The notes under the pieces were generated by a model. It saw only the letters and a list, made by a program, of their open reading frames with translations. It was not told where the DNA came from and ran no database searches. A stretch of 8,208 nt of DNA from Methanosarcinales archaeon ex4572_44 (GTDB lineage: Archaea; Halobacteriota; Methanosarcinia; Methanosarcinales; EX4572-44), in assembly GCA_002254825.2 (NCBI GenBank), contig NJEL02000062.1, positions 1-8,208 on the forward strand. The letters are read 5' to 3'. The translations under genes and the position numbers were made by a program. Of this stretch, positions 1-5,587 are shown in pieces. The first letter of the stretch is position 1, and the number at the start of each line of letters is the position of its first letter.

Positions 1-38
1 TGATTATAATCGACTATGCTTCTCTCCACACCGCTTGA

Positions 39-431
39 CTATTCACTCATGAGCAGGGTTTTCTTTGTGTTTTTTGAAAGTATGGCGCTGTTGCCTGTAG
101 GGTCGTCGATTATCACTGTTAGTTTTACGTTTTTGTATATTTCATCGATTTGGTTGAGTAGTTCTTCTGCACGCTCACGTTTTTCCTCGTCTCGTAAGAG
201 CATTTGAAGCACCCGAACGTTCAGGTCGCTTTGGGATTCGGCGTGGAATTCGTATCTGGCTGGTTCCTTTTCTGTGAGTGAAAAGACGTCGGTATATCTG
301 TGCCCACATTGGCACTGCGAGGTTAGATACATCACTTCTCCAAAATAGGGTATCTCCTCACTCGTCCAATAGAGGGTTAACTCACTCTCACATAAGGGGC
401 ATGTGGTTTTGGTGGTGAACTCTCGGTTCAC
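39..431 (-). CDS. ZPR1-like zinc-finger protein, internally shortened
   Basis: This 130-residue protein resembles archaeal ZPR1-related proteins. It has a C4 zinc finger (C11-x2-C14 and C40-x-C42-G), the SEEIPYFGEVMYLTSQC strand region typical of the family, then SDLNVRV at 68-74. Residues 75-92 (LQMLLRDEEKRERAEELL) and the ending DDPTGNSAI match the C-terminal part of the archaeal family. In my memory of the family, about 45 residues lie between these two blocks, including an IPELG...EPGP...SNVEGVL stretch, and they are absent here. The reading frame is intact. The start is GTG at 431-429, overlapping the sepF TGA stop as GTGA, so the two genes are probably translated together. Eukaryotic ZPR1 binds and helps fold EF1A; the archaeal role is not established. 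Whether the shortened protein is still functional is unknown. Bases 1-38 downstream hold nothing I recognise. Confidence 0.8.
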   Translation of the reverse strand: MNREFTTKTTCPLCESELTLYWTSEEIPYFGEVMYLTSQCQCGHRYTDVFSLTEKEPARYEFHAESQSDLNVRVLQMLLRDEEKRERAEELLNQIDEIYKNVKLTVIIDDPTGNSAILSKNTKKTLLMSE

Positions 432-811
432 CGTCTTCTTCCACCGATGACTTTTGTTCTGTCAATTTTGACGTTCTTGGGCGTTACGAGTATCTGGTCT
501 TCGCCGATTCCAGCGATGTCACCGTGCAGGTCTCCTATCACCTGTTTCAATTCTTTGATGGAGCGTTCAAGCGTTAATTTGTCGCGTTTGGTATTGGATA
601 TATCGATAAGCAGAGCATTTCCGCCGTAAACTTCTTTTTTTAGATCTGGTAATTGTTCAAGTCCTGTCAGCTCTGCAATTCTGATATACATCCTTGGTGT
701 TACGTCTTCAAGGTCTTCTTCGAACTCGCTCAGGTCAAGTTCGCTGTACTCGTCGACCTCACGCTTTGCCATCGAGCCTGTTCCTATAATTTTCTCAAGC
801 AAGTTTGCCAT
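428..811 (-). CDS. sepF: Archaeal SepF, cell-division FtsZ membrane anchor
   Basis: This 127-residue protein is an archaeal SepF (DUF552 family). Known archaeal SepF proteins bind the membrane through an N-terminal amphipathic helix and tether FtsZ at mid-cell. Here residues 1-10 (MANLLEKIIG) fit such a helix. Residues about 14-38 are an acidic flexible linker, and residues about 40-118 form the SepF fold, with YIRIAELTGLEQLPDLKKEV, then GNALLIDIS, a basic/hydrophobic helix, and GDIAGIGEDQILVTP with KIDR. The length is normal for archaea. The ATG at 811-809 is preceded by GAGAGGG at 828-822, a reasonable ribosome site. It is the first gene of a two-gene unit with the ZPR1-like gene and is divergent from the fpoF-like gene. 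I am confident about the family; ftsZ itself is not in the window. Confidence 0.9.
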   Translation of the reverse strand: MANLLEKIIGTGSMAKREVDEYSELDLSEFEEDLEDVTPRMYIRIAELTGLEQLPDLKKEVYGGNALLIDISNTKRDKLTLERSIKELKQVIGDLHGDIAGIGEDQILVTPKNVKIDRTKVIGGRRR

Positions 812-861
812 GGTTTATTAACCCTCTCTTCAATAGCTGTTATCCCATCTTTTTTACAATC

Positions 862-880
862 CTTTATTATATCTATTTAT
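862..880 (-). promoter_or_regulatory. Candidate TATA element for sepF
   Basis: Read on the minus strand this is ATAAATAGATATAATAAA, the most TATA-like stretch upstream of sepF. It lies about 50-70 bases before the ATG at 811, which would leave a leader of roughly 25-35 bases that includes the GAGAGGG site. No transcription start can be seen directly, so this is inference from composition and spacing. Confidence 0.35.
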
Positions 881-922
881 CTGTCATATTTTACTTGCCA
901 GCCATCCAACCCAACTATCATA

Positions 923-935
923 CATTATTTATTTG
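923..935 (+). promoter_or_regulatory. Candidate TATA element for the fpoF-like gene
   Basis: CATTATTTATTTG contains a TTATTTAT core about 70 bases before the fpoF-like ATG. Transcription starting about 25 bases downstream would begin at or inside the 14-bp tandem repeat at 950-977. A second AT-rich stretch, AATATATA at 982-989, is too close to the ATG to serve as a TATA box for a normal leader. The assignment is tentative. Confidence 0.3.
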
Positions 936-949
936 AGTAAAAATCGATA

Positions 950-977
950 AAGTTAATAGGTAGAAGTTAATAGGTAG
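950..977 (+). repeat. Perfect 14-bp tandem direct repeat in the fpoF-like leader
   Basis: AAGTTAATAGGTAG occurs twice back to back, at 950-963 and 964-977, ending 23 bases before the fpoF-like ATG. The two copies are identical. It may be a paired operator for a dimeric regulator, or a recent slippage duplication in the untranslated leader. The sequence alone does not separate these. Confidence 0.9.
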
Positions 978-989
978 TTGGAATATATA

Positions 990-996
990 GGTGGAG
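990..996 (+). promoter_or_regulatory. Ribosome binding site of the fpoF-like gene
   Basis: GGTGGAG lies four bases before the ATG at 1001 and complements the archaeal 16S rRNA 3' end (CACCTCC). It supports the chosen start. Confidence 0.7.
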
Positions 997-1000
997 TCAG

Positions 1001-2116
1001 ATGCCGAAGATAGATTATGTTGTTTCCGAGAAGGTCTGCACTGCATGCGGCGGTTGTGAGGCAATATGCCCAGTGGGTGCTCCAAGGGCCGATCAACTCC
1101 GTTCAGAGATCAAACATGAAGAAGATTGCAGCAATGTGAATCTCTTCAAAGAGGAATGCTCTTACTGTGTAGATTGTTATGCGTGTGAGCGTGTCTGCCC
1201 GATACTGGACGGTTTCCCTGGTGATGATGAGTTCGATAATGTGCGGTTTGTGAAGGCGGGGCGGAGCCCGATTCATGGACAGGATGGTGGTGTCACTTCC
1301 CAGATCTTAAAGTCTCTCTTTGAGCAGGGCGAGATCGATTGTGCCTTTGGGCTTGCAAGAAACGAGAAGTGGGAGACAGAAGTGCTTCTAATGACCCAGG
1401 CGTCTGATGTTGCAAAGACCAGTGGCACCAAGTATAATTATATGCCGATCATCTCAGGGATGAGAGAGATTATCCGAGACGTAGCACAGAAGTATGATAA
1501 AATTGCAATCGTTGGCTGTCCATGCCAATCACATGCAGCACGCCTCTTGAAGGAGAATCTCACCGACAAGATAAAACTGATACTCGGTCTTGTCTGCATG
1601 GAAAGCTTCAGCTATGAGAACCTCTGCCAGCATATCATACCCGAGATGATGGAACTCAATATCGAGGATGTTGTGAAGATGGACTTTGCCAAAGGCAAGT
1701 TCGTTGTCAGCACGAAGACAGGCGAGGTGAAGAGAATACCGATCAAAGATATCGCGGCGTTGGCACGGGATGGCTGCCATCACTGTCTGGACTACACATC
1801 ATACTATGCAGATATCTCACTCGGATCAGTCGGAGCTGGCGACGGTTGGAACTCTGTAGTTGTTCGTACCGAAGCTGGTGAAGAATACTTGGGCAAAGTC
1901 AGTGATCTTGAACTCACCGATGACGTGAACGTAGACTTCCTCAAAAAGCTTGCAGACACAAAACACAAGAACAACGCATGGAACTACAAGGAATTCATGG
2001 AACGAGTCTGGGCAATCGGATATCCGAACCGAATAGAACACTTGGGATACGAAGTTCCATGGAAGAGAGAACCTATAAACATCCAGAAATATTCTCTCCA
2101 GGCAAAATCGGATTGA
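1001..2116 (+). CDS. fpoF: F420H2 dehydrogenase input subunit, FpoF/FqoF type (FrhB family)
   Basis: This 371-residue FrhB/FdhB-family flavoprotein oxidises reduced coenzyme F420 and passes electrons through iron-sulfur clusters. Two N-terminal [4Fe-4S] motifs are visible: C13-x2-C16-x2-C19-x3-CP and C56-x2-C59-x2-C62-x3-CP, with extra cysteines at 43 and 53. Next come the family block QDGGVTSQILKSLFEQGEID (94-113), GCPCQ with C173 and C175, GLVCMESFSYENL, and the C-terminal block D257-G-C259-HH-C262-LDYTSYYADIS with GSVGAGDGWNSV (FAD/F420 and cluster region). Two ferredoxin clusters followed by the FrhB domain is the FpoF/FqoF layout; plain FrhB lacks the double N-terminal motif. As in Methanosarcina, the gene stands apart from any fpoA-O operon. 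FpoF delivers electrons to the membrane Fpo/Fqo complex, or can act as a soluble F420:ferredoxin oxidoreductase. A paralogue serving another partner is possible. Confidence 0.85.
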   Translation: MPKIDYVVSEKVCTACGGCEAICPVGAPRADQLRSEIKHEEDCSNVNLFKEECSYCVDCYACERVCPILDGFPGDDEFDNVRFVKAGRSPIHGQDGGVTSQILKSLFEQGEIDCAFGLARNEKWETEVLLMTQASDVAKTSGTKYNYMPIISGMREIIRDVAQKYDKIAIVGCPCQSHAARLLKENLTDKIKLILGLVCMESFSYENLCQHIIPEMMELNIEDVVKMDFAKGKFVVSTKTGEVKRIPIKDIAALARDGCHHCLDYTSYYADISLGSVGAGDGWNSVVVRTEAGEEYLGKVSDLELTDDVNVDFLKKLADTKHKNNAWNYKEFMERVWAIGYPNRIEHLGYEVPWKREPINIQKYSLQAKSD

Positions 2117-2161
2117 CCAAAAAATAATAGAATTAGATCAGATCGTATCATCGAGAGTAGG

Positions 2162-2683
2162 ATGGAAAAAGTTTGCAGAGGGCTGTACATTGGGAGGTTT
2201 CAGCCCTACCACAGGGGACACTCTCAAGTCCTACAAGTCATTGCAGAAAAGGTAGACGAAATAATAATCGGCATTGGAAGTGCCCAGCAGAGCCATCAAA
2301 CCAACAACCCTTTCACAGCTGGCGAACGAGTGCTCATGGTCTCACAAGCCGTGGAAAAGCTGAACGTCAAAACATACATCATCCCAATAGAAGACATCCA
2401 CCGAAACAGCCTCTGGGTCTCACATGTAAAATCCCTAACACCCCCATTCCAAGTCGTCTACTCCAACAATCCACTCGTGATGGAGCTATTCTGCGAAGCA
2501 GGGATCAAGGTTGGAGGAACACCCCTCTTCAACCGAGAAAAATACTCAGGAAAGAGAATTCGAGAACTGATGCAGACAGATAAAAAATGGAAAGATCTCG
2601 TACCCAAATCCGTTGCCAGAGTGATAGACGAGATTGACGGTGTTGACCGCCTCAAACACATCGCCAAAACAGACGACTCATAG
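2162..2683 (+). CDS. nadM: Nicotinamide-nucleotide adenylyltransferase, archaeal type
   Basis: This 173-residue protein joins NMN and ATP to give NAD+ and pyrophosphate, the last step of NAD synthesis. The nucleotidyltransferase signature is clear: G11-R-F-Q-P-Y-H17-R-G-H20 near the N-terminus (HxGH) and Y128-SGKRIR-E near the C-terminus, the counterpart of the family SGTxIR motif, followed by LVPKSVARVIDEIDGVDRL. Length and end-to-end motif order match archaeal NadM. The ATG at 2162 begins 45 bases after the fpoF-like stop on the same strand, so the two may be co-transcribed. An A-rich stretch at 2118-2129 could be a weak promoter of its own. Only GAGAG/AGG stands before the ATG, so the ribosome site is poor. 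The identification is firm. Confidence 0.93.
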   Translation: MEKVCRGLYIGRFQPYHRGHSQVLQVIAEKVDEIIIGIGSAQQSHQTNNPFTAGERVLMVSQAVEKLNVKTYIIPIEDIHRNSLWVSHVKSLTPPFQVVYSNNPLVMELFCEAGIKVGGTPLFNREKYSGKRIRELMQTDKKWKDLVPKSVARVIDEIDGVDRLKHIAKTDDS

Positions 2684-2738
2684 GAAACATAGCTAAAAGC
2701 AAGCACGCAGTTAAATTGTTGCGGATTTCTATCGTTTG
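2684..2738. terminator. Convergent gap between nadM and the MFS gene
   Basis: Fifty-five bases separate the two stop codons. On the plus strand the end is T-rich (TTTCTATCGTTTGTTATT, about 2726-2743), which would suit archaeal T-tract termination of fpoF-nadM. On the minus strand only short T runs occur (TTGCTTTTAG). No stable hairpin is seen. This is a weak prediction. Confidence 0.25.
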
Positions 2739-3974
2739 TTATTCATATCGTCTTTTCAGTATTTTGAGCGGTAATACTGCTGTTGCGAGCAGCAGCAGGC
2801 TGTTTGCTATGATTATGACTTCTTCTCTTGTTATTGATATTGCTATTCCGCTTAGGATTGGTAGTGCTGCGAGCCCTGTGTAGGTGCAGGTGTTGAAGAT
2901 TCCCATTGTGATTCCGCGTTCTGTGGCGAGGTTTGCGATGCCGCTCACAAGTCCGATCAATCCGAGCCCTGCACCTGCACCGATCAACGCAAAGCCTATT
3001 GGGTGGACGATGGTTGTGAGTGCGCCGATTCCTGCTGCAAGTACGCCTGTTCGCACGACTGTGTCGTGTTGTATCTTCAGGTGTCCTCCGATGATCGAGG
3101 TTATCATTGCGCCTATGTAGACAGTGGATAGGTAGATCCCAAGCTCGTCTTTTCCGATCTTTTCTGCTGCGTAGTCGGGGTAGATTGAGATGATTGCACC
3201 TGTTGCTCCAAAGAGTATGAAGGCGGTAATCCACACGCTCAGAAGTCCTGGTCTGATAAGTATGCTCATGGTTTTTTTGGTGTGTAGGGAAGTATAACGT
3301 TTTGTTCTGGTTTGTGACTTTGGGTTTAACTGGTGCTTACGTAGTGTGCGGTAAATCCGAGTGGATCTGAGTTTAGCGAGGATTTGTTTGAGCCCAACAG
3401 TTGACTGGTCTGAACGTACGATCTCTTTTTTCGTCTCTTTGGAGAGTTTCCATATGAGCAGTAAGGGTATGATGGAGAGGGTTGTGAAGATGACGATTCC
3501 ATTTTTCATGTTTGTCTCTGCATTCATGTTTGTCTCTGCAAAGATGCCTGCCACAAAGACGCCTGCTCCAAGTCCAAGGTTTAAGAGGAAGTTCAGTTCG
3601 CCTATGTACTGTTCTTTCTTTTCAAATTCTGCGAGGATTGCGAATGCGGCTGGGAAGAATGCGGCTGCTCCAAGCCCTTCTGTGAACCTTGCAAGGAGTA
3701 TTAGCCAGAGGTTGTTTGATAGTGTGAGGATTATGCCTGCTGTTAGTGTTAGGACTGCGGCTGTGTGGATGAGCCTGGTGTTGCCGTAGCGATCTGCAAG
3801 GATGCCTGAGGGGAGCATGGCGATGAGCGCGCCTGTGAAGTAGGCTGAGAAGATGAGGCTTGCTGCAATGCTCTCGCCCCTTGAGAGTTCTGGGAGTATT
3901 GGGATTGCTGCGTTCGATAGCGCCATTATGGCGAAGACGAGGGTGTACAGGGACAATCGTTGGAGCAAAACCAC
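2739..3974 (-). CDS. MFS transporter with an unusual basic central loop
   Basis: This 411-residue major facilitator superfamily carrier has about 12 hydrophobic segments in two halves (residues about 6-176 and 243-405). The loop after the second segment carries the MFS motif A form G57-ILADRYGN65. The segment VFVAGIFAETNMNAETNMK contains a six-residue duplication (146-157) produced by an 18-bp tandem repeat. The central cytoplasmic loop (about 177-242) is long, and residues 201-242 hold 13 Lys/Arg, no acidic residue and no Val, Ala or Gly. GTG at 3974-3972 is the start, three bases after the surE stop, so the gene is probably translationally coupled as the last gene of the thiC-like/cofE-like/surE run. 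The substrate cannot be read from the sequence. An exporter or importer of a small metabolite linked to that operon is only inference. Confidence 0.85.
   Translation of the reverse strand: MVLLQRLSLYTLVFAIMALSNAAIPILPELSRGESIAASLIFSAYFTGALIAMLPSGILADRYGNTRLIHTAAVLTLTAGIILTLSNNLWLILLARFTEGLGAAAFFPAAFAILAEFEKKEQYIGELNFLLNLGLGAGVFVAGIFAETNMNAETNMKNGIVIFTTLSIIPLLLIWKLSKETKKEIVRSDQSTVGLKQILAKLRSTRIYRTLRKHQLNPKSQTRTKRYTSLHTKKTMSILIRPGLLSVWITAFILFGATGAIISIYPDYAAEKIGKDELGIYLSTVYIGAMITSIIGGHLKIQHDTVVRTGVLAAGIGALTTIVHPIGFALIGAGAGLGLIGLVSGIANLATERGITMGIFNTCTYTGLAALPILSGIAISITREEVIIIANSLLLLATAVLPLKILKRRYE
3505..3540. repeat. Perfect 18-bp tandem duplication inside the MFS gene
   Basis: TTCATGTTTGTCTCTGCA is present twice without a break, at 3505-3522 and 3523-3540. 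On the minus strand it encodes AETNMN followed by AETNMK, so the reading frame is kept. It falls in a loop just before the sixth membrane segment, where length change is likely tolerated. It looks like recent replication slippage. Confidence 0.92.
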
Positions 3975-3977
3975 TAC

Positions 3978-4766
3978 TCACTCTACATATTTTTTAATCT
4001 CTTCGATCTTGATCTGCGCGGTTGCATCGAGGCAGAGTGGTGTTACTGAAACGTGCTCGGAGTTGAAGACAGCATTGATATCGGTTCCAGCCTCATCGTC
4101 TACGATCAGATCCCCGTTGATCCAGTAGTACGGTCGTCCTCTCGGATCATGGCGCTCCTCAACACCTGTCTGAAATATCTTGCGTGAGAGCCGTGTGATC
4201 TCAATCGGAGTCTCCACAGTTGCGTGGCGTGGCAGGTTGACATTCAAAAGATCCACGCCATCGGGAAGCCCATATTCCAGCACACGACTCGCTATCCTCC
4301 GCAATATCTTTATTCCCTCGTCAAAATCATAGTGGTAGTTACGCAGGTCATCAAACTTCTCTCCTTCGTCCAGTACCTGAATCGAGACTGCGATTGCAGG
4401 GACACCATAGCTTGCAGCCTCGAGCGCGGCTCCGATCGTGCCAGAGGTCGTCACAGTATCGGTGCTGATATTCTCACCAACATTAAATCCTGAAACCACC
4501 AAGTCTGGCATCGTTTTCATTATCGAGAAGATTGCGATTATTACAGAATCGGTTGGAGTACCGCCGACAGCATACGCTTCAAAACCATCCAGCTTTGTGT
4601 GTGAAACCCGCAACGGCTCAAATATTGATATTGACCTGCCAACACCACTCATCTGCTGGGCTGGTGCAACAACACTGACAGCCCCCAGCTCAGAGACTGC
4701 CTCAAACGCAGCCCTGAGCCCAACCGCATACACACCATCATCATTGGTAACAAGAATTCGAGGCAT
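3978..4766 (-). CDS. surE: SurE 5'/3'-nucleotidase
   Basis: This 262-residue SurE is a metal-dependent phosphatase that removes phosphate from nucleoside 5'- and 3'-monophosphates and, in some members, short polyphosphate. The four metal ligands of the family are present: D9 and D10 in LVTNDDG, S40 in the MSGVGRSIS segment, and N95 in SGFNVGEN. The GGTPTDSV and SGTIGAALEA blocks also match. I chose the ATG at 4766-4764 because the family starts directly with this MPRILVTNDDG segment. A GTG at 4829 would add 21 residues, overlap cofE-like and match nothing in the family. There is no good ribosome site next to the ATG; AGAGGA lies farther up, just after the cofE-like stop. It follows cofE-like by 20 bases and precedes the MFS gene by three, so it is an internal operon gene. 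Confidence 0.93.
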   Translation of the reverse strand: MPRILVTNDDGVYAVGLRAAFEAVSELGAVSVVAPAQQMSGVGRSISIFEPLRVSHTKLDGFEAYAVGGTPTDSVIIAIFSIMKTMPDLVVSGFNVGENISTDTVTTSGTIGAALEAASYGVPAIAVSIQVLDEGEKFDDLRNYHYDFDEGIKILRRIASRVLEYGLPDGVDLLNVNLPRHATVETPIEITRLSRKIFQTGVEERHDPRGRPYYWINGDLIVDDEAGTDINAVFNSEHVSVTPLCLDATAQIKIEEIKKYVE

Positions 4767-4786
4767 CGCTACACAGGAGTAGTCCT

Positions 4787-5581
4787 CTAAGGATAAAAGT
4801 TTGCCCCAAGCGCCCCGAAGAATAGGCACTCATCTCTTGGCACCACAGATATGTGATGATCTCCCCTACCCCCCTCAGCTCCCTTATCTACCAGATCGAT
4901 CCCCATGCCTCTTGCAATCACTGCTGGTATTCCTTCACCTGCTTCGCCCATAAGTAGTTGTGCAGCGCTTGCAAGGTTGTCTGCTGTTGCTTTACGTGTG
5001 ATTGTGAGCGGCTTGCCGTATAGGTCAAGACTGCCGCGGGCGTCCTTCACTGGTGTGGTCCCGCTAGATCCGAGGGCAACACCGATCGTTCCAAGTCGCA
5101 GGGGCTGTGTGCGGCTATCGCTTATGATCACAGCACACTTGCACCCGTAGTGCTCTTCAAGCGTGCCCCGTATCTCTCTTGCACTCGCATCCGGGTCGAG
5201 TGGCATCAGCGTAACGCATTCCTCTGGTGCGTTCGACGAGTCAATTCCTGCATTTGGCGAGAGAACGCCCTTTGTTATTGTGAGCATCACACCAGGGACG
5301 CCGCCAAGTATTTCGTCAGCCTCTTCAAGTATCAACTGCATCTCACGCGGATCGATCAGGTACTCGTCACCAAGCCTCAAAGCCTCCACACTGGGCGTTA
5401 TGCTTGTTAGATCCACGAGCCGTCCCTCGGTGGTTGCCACAGCCGATTCTGCGATCACGAAGAGATCGCCGTCTTTGGGTATGATGCCTTCTTTGCGCAT
5501 GGATCTGATCAAAACATCAGTGATCCTATCTTTTGGGGTTATGAGCGGTGTTTTCACTGGGATAAAGACCAATTGCTGCAT
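4787..5581 (-). CDS. cofE: CofE-family (F420-0:L-glutamate ligase) protein, possibly a paralogue
   Basis: This 264-residue protein belongs to the F420 ligase family (PF01996), whose known member CofE adds L-glutamates to F420-0 using GTP and a divalent metal. Visible blocks are DGDLFVIAESAVATTEGRLV (37-56), NAGIDSSN (110-117, metal-site Asp114), SDSRTQPLRLGTIGVALGSS (154-173, Asp155), DLYGKPL and MGEAGEGIPAVIARG (211-225). The fold and length fit. However, the SDSRTQPLRLG block differs from the TDTNGR-type block I remember for the characterised Archaeoglobus CofE, and the ending with DECLFFGALG is also unlike it. It may therefore be a CofE-like paralogue joining a different acid and amine. 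The ATG at 5581-5579 lies six bases after the thiC-like stop, and surE follows 20 bases after its TAG, so it is in the same operon. The family call is firm; the substrate is less sure. Confidence 0.82.
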   Translation of the reverse strand: MQQLVFIPVKTPLITPKDRITDVLIRSMRKEGIIPKDGDLFVIAESAVATTEGRLVDLTSITPSVEALRLGDEYLIDPREMQLILEEADEILGGVPGVMLTITKGVLSPNAGIDSSNAPEECVTLMPLDPDASAREIRGTLEEHYGCKCAVIISDSRTQPLRLGTIGVALGSSGTTPVKDARGSLDLYGKPLTITRKATADNLASAAQLLMGEAGEGIPAVIARGMGIDLVDKGAEGGRGDHHISVVPRDECLFFGALGANFYP

Positions 5582-5587
5582 GGATTC

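Noticed and set aside
2173..2583. A 136-codon open frame overlapping nadM in another frame
   Set aside because: NadM has all catalytic motifs over the same bases; this frame gives no recognisable protein.
2743..3234. A 163-codon open frame on the minus strand inside the MFS gene
   Set aside because: It is the MFS sequence read in another frame and is very rich in Arg, His and Asn, typical of a shadow frame.
4767..4786. A small inverted repeat AGGA-CTAC-TCCT between cofE-like and surE
   Set aside because: A four-base stem is too short to claim as a terminator or control hairpin.
4767..4829. A longer SurE start at GTG 4829
   Set aside because: It would add 21 residues without family similarity and overlap the end of the cofE-like gene. 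The SurE N-terminus normally begins just before the NDDG motif.
4862..4883. G-rich tracts on the minus strand (GGG, six G, four G) as a possible quadruplex
   Set aside because: They are explained by Gly codons in the cofE-like gene, and only three well separated tracts exist, so a stable quadruplex is doubtful.
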